From Rhodoferax sp. (lineage in GTDB: Bacteria; Pseudomonadota; Gammaproteobacteria; Burkholderiales; Burkholderiaceae_C), in contig JAIFMR010000191.1 of the NCBI GenBank assembly GCA_020048255.1, positions 1 through 7,473 of the forward strand: 7,473 bases of DNA, written 5' to 3'. Below are positions 5,950-7,473 of this stretch, in pieces; positions within the stretch are counted from its first letter, which is position 1; every line of letters begins with the position of its first letter. The notes under the pieces were generated by a model. That model worked only from the letters and a program-made list of their open reading frames with translations, had not been told where the DNA came from and ran no database searches. The translations under genes were made by a program, and so were the position numbers.

Positions 5950-6132
5950 TCATTTGGCCTCGCAACTGCGGTCAGTACGCTGGTTGTTGACGGCTTGCAT
6001 CATGCCCATTTTTCGTCCGTCGGCAGTGTCGTTCATGCGGATGGATCCAGCGTCCCAGTTAGGTGACCTGGTCATGTCACCCTTGCCGACCATCACGTTG
6101 CAGTCCTGGCTGCAACGACGTCCTATTGCCAC
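5950..6132 (-). CDS. Short unrecognised reading frame, possibly the end of a broken gene
   Basis: I do not recognise this protein. The frame reads 60 residues from GTG 6132 to TGA 5952-5950 and includes CSQDCNVMVGKGD, PNWDAGSIRMNDTADGRK and QRTDRSCEAK. The composition (three Cys, Gly/Asp/Asn-rich), mostly G or C at third codon positions and no low-complexity bias make it look like real coding sequence, such as the end of a small exported protein. The start is poor: there is only AAAGG three bases before the GTG, and no signal peptide. Just upstream, a different minus-strand frame is open from 6223 to about 6127 and reads TAADLSQNEKLPKGQWQ before a stop, so one frameshift near 6120-6135 may have split a longer gene. 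It fills most of the convergent gap between the cytochrome b and putA genes. Confidence 0.33.
   Translation of the reverse strand: MAIGRRCSQDCNVMVGKGDMTRSPNWDAGSIRMNDTADGRKMGMMQAVNNQRTDRSCEAK
6062..6081. repeat. Perfect inverted repeat (6-bp arms)
   Basis: GGTGAC (6062-6067) and GTCACC (6076-6081) are perfect complements around an eight-base loop. No T-run follows on either strand, so it is not a standard terminator. It lies within the short minus-strand frame 5950-6132 and next to a second hairpin. Confidence 0.4.
6096..6117. repeat. Perfect inverted repeat (8-bp arms) in the convergent gap
   Basis: CGTTGCAG (6096-6103) and CTGCAACG (6110-6117) pair perfectly around TCCTGG. There is no T-tract on either side. 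It sits at the 5' end of the unrecognised minus-strand frame, close to where that frame seems to break, and lies between convergent genes. It could be a bidirectional hairpin that slows transcription from either side, or simply a trace of a rearrangement. Confidence 0.45.
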
Positions 6133-6222
6133 TGACCTTTGGGCAGCTTTTCATTTTGTGACAAGTCTGCGGCGGTAGGCGAGACAGTTGGCACATCGGA
6201 AAAACATCGATTCGCTGCCCCC

Positions 6223-7473
6223 TCACGCCATCAACTGCACATTGCCCCCCGCCGCCGTGGTGTTGACGGTGATCGTCTGCTCAGCGCAGAAGCGGTACAG
6301 ATAATGCGGTCCGCCAGCCTTGGGGCCGGTGCCGCTCAAACCTTCGCCACCAAAAGGCTGCACCCCCACCACGGCGCCAATCTGGTTGCGGTTGATGTAG
6401 ACGTTGCCAATGTGCGCGGCGCGCGCCAGGTGCTGGGCTCGACTGTCAATGCGCGTCTGGATGCCGATGGTCAGGCCATAGCCCAGCGCGTTGATCTGTT
6501 CAATTACCGCCAACGGGTCGCCACCCCAACGCACGATATGCAACACTGGGCCGAAGATTTCTTCTTTCAAATCGCCGATATGCTGCACCTCAAACGCCTG
6601 CGGTGTGATCAGATTAGGTATCGATTCAATAGCTGCTAACACTTGCTGTGACTGGGCTAGAGGCCGATTAGGCTTGTCATCATTGGCAGCCCCCAGCAAG
6701 TCGCGCGCTTCACGGCGCAGCCGAGCCAGTTGGCGTTGTATGCCATCAAACGCATCCGCATCAATTACCGGGCCAATGTCGGTGGCCAAGTCAGCCGGGT
6801 CGCCCACCGCCAGCTCGCGCGCTGCGCCCACAATCATGTCCATCACAGGGCCGGCAATTTCTTCATGCACACACAGCAAACGCAGCGCCGAGCAACGCTG
6901 GCCGGCGCTTCTGAAGGCCGACTGCATCACCGCATCACACACCTGCTCGGGCAAGGCGGTGCTGTCCACCAGCATGGCGTTGATGCCGCCGGTCTCGGCG
7001 ATCAGCGGAACAATCGGGCCGTCTTTGGCCGCCAGCGCCCGGTTGATGTGCTTGGCCACCGGGGTGGAGCCGGTAAACACCACACCGGCCACACCGGGTG
7101 CCGCCACCAGCGCCGCACCCACGGTGTCGCCCGGGCCATGCAGCAACTGCAGTGCGTCTTCAGGCACACCGGCAGTGTGCAGCAACTTGACCGCTTCCAA
7201 TGCCACCCCGGGCGTTTGCTCAGCCGGTTTGGCCAGCACCGTGTTGCCGGTGGCCAGTGCGGCGGCGACCTGGCCCAAAAAGATTGCCAGTGGAAAGTTC
7301 CACGGGCTGATGCACACCCACGGGCCGCGCGCGGTCAGGCGCAGCTCGTTGCCCTCACCGGTGACCCCCAGCAAGGTGGTGCCTTCCATGCCCGGCATGA
7401 TCTGTGGCTGCATGATGCGCTCGGCTTGAGCCGCGTAATAACGCAGGAAGTCGATGGCCTCACGCACCTCACC
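6223..7473 (-). CDS. putA: Bifunctional proline dehydrogenase/P5C dehydrogenase PutA, C-terminal part (5' end outside window)
   Basis: The frame is open to the right edge (its first visible residues are GEVREAIDFLRYYA) and stops at TGA 6225-6223, giving 416 residues of the aldehyde-dehydrogenase half of PutA. This half oxidises glutamate semialdehyde, formed from proline via P5C, to glutamate with NAD+. In order it shows GPWVCISPWNFPLAIFLGQ (NAD-binding start), KPAEQTPG, FTGSTPVAK, the general-base loop LIAETGG, the catalytic Cys in SAGQRCSALR, KEEIFGPVLH, and the late PutA signature VGVQPFGGEGLSGTGPKAGG. GGPHYLYRF and a short tail close the protein, so there is no long C-terminal vestigial domain. 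Context and motifs favour PutA over a stand-alone P5C dehydrogenase, but the proline dehydrogenase part is not visible. The variable loop encoded at 6610-6684 is longer than in E. coli PutA by my count and seems to come from an inserted repeat. Confidence 0.92.
   Translation of the reverse strand, partial: GEVREAIDFLRYYAAQAERIMQPQIMPGMEGTTLLGVTGEGNELRLTARGPWVCISPWNFPLAIFLGQVAAALATGNTVLAKPAEQTPGVALEAVKLLHTAGVPEDALQLLHGPGDTVGAALVAAPGVAGVVFTGSTPVAKHINRALAAKDGPIVPLIAETGGINAMLVDSTALPEQVCDAVMQSAFRSAGQRCSALRLLCVHEEIAGPVMDMIVGAARELAVGDPADLATDIGPVIDADAFDGIQRQLARLRREARDLLGAANDDKPNRPLAQSQQVLAAIESIPNLITPQAFEVQHIGDLKEEIFGPVLHIVRWGGDPLAVIEQINALGYGLTIGIQTRIDSRAQHLARAAHIGNVYINRNQIGAVVGVQPFGGEGLSGTGPKAGGPHYLYRFCAEQTITVNTTAAGGNVQLMA
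6621..6682 (+). repeat. Probable Comamonadaceae-type short interspersed repeat, in frame inside putA
   Basis: The plus strand reads ATTCAATAGCTGCTAACACT, then GACTGGGCTAGAGGCCGATT, then GGCTTGTCAT. The cores ATAGCTGCT (6629-6637) and GCTAGAGGCC (6656-6665) resemble a short repeat I remember from spaces between genes in Polaromonas, Rhodoferax and relatives, with the same order and similar spacing. Short TAGC/GCTA ends (6630-6633, 6656-6659) can pair. In the putA frame it encodes KPNRPLAQSQQVLAAIES without a stop, at a position where PutA proteins vary in length. The repeat identity is from memory and was not searched. Confidence 0.45.

Larger units (their letters stand above)
5890..6222. other. 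333-base convergent gap between cytochrome b and putA
   Basis: Apart from the short minus-strand frame and the two hairpins listed separately, I see nothing definite here. A weak GCCGC/GCGGC stem (5890-5906) follows the cytochrome b stop without a T-run. No tRNA, insertion-sequence end or strong terminator was recognised. Confidence 0.5.

Noticed and set aside
6491..7429. Plus-strand frame of 312 codons opposite putA
   Set aside because: Ser/Ala/Thr-rich with no domain; a shadow of the GC-rich putA codons.
1..7473. CRISPR array, insertion sequence, tRNA/rRNA genes, phage attachment sites
   Set aside because: No regularly spaced repeats, transposase motifs, terminal repeats with target duplications, or cloverleaf sequences were seen on either strand.

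Overview
This window looks like ordinary chromosome from a betaproteobacterium, most likely of the Comamonadaceae (Rhodoferax/Polaromonas-like). That placement is an inference. It rests on the moderately high GC content, the style of the PutA and chemoreceptor proteins, the auxiliary-lipoprotein tail at the left edge, and a short repeat inside putA that resembles one I remember from this family.

Left part (1-1000): the 3' end of a plus-strand ABC-transport auxiliary lipoprotein gene is followed by a possible terminator. Next come a complete stand-alone BLUF blue-light photoreceptor and, directly behind it, a both-ends-truncated fragment of a DUF2237 (COG3651) gene.

Middle part (1029-3393), minus strand, reading right to left: a small LiaI/LiaF-type membrane protein gene broken by one frameshift, then a 554-residue methyl-accepting chemotaxis protein with a six-helix membrane sensor and a C-terminal DWETF tail, then a rhodanese-domain lipoprotein whose probable start overlaps the receptor stop. 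The tight spacing suggests one operon.

Divergent from it (3620-5889), plus strand: an exported, C-terminally anchored octaheme cytochrome c of the tetrathionate-reductase (OTR) family, translationally coupled to a four-helix cytochrome b. Together they look like a quinol-linked periplasmic respiratory reductase. Upstream is an FNR/Anr-like box with a -10-like hexamer at the spacing expected for oxygen-regulated activation. The divergent region also holds a 19-bp palindrome in front of the minus-strand operon.

Right part (5890-7473): a 333-base convergent gap holds a short unrecognised minus-strand reading frame, possibly a remnant, with two perfect hairpins. It is followed by the C-terminal half of putA (P5C dehydrogenase domain), which runs off the right edge and seems to have a family repeat inserted in frame.

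The most interesting unit is the OTR/cytochrome b pair with its anaerobic-type promoter, facing a chemoreceptor-rhodanese operon. A link through sulfur compounds or respiration is attractive but only inferred. Three possible gene remnants (DUF2237, LiaI-like, and the 5950-6132 frame) suggest that the gaps between these modules are eroding.
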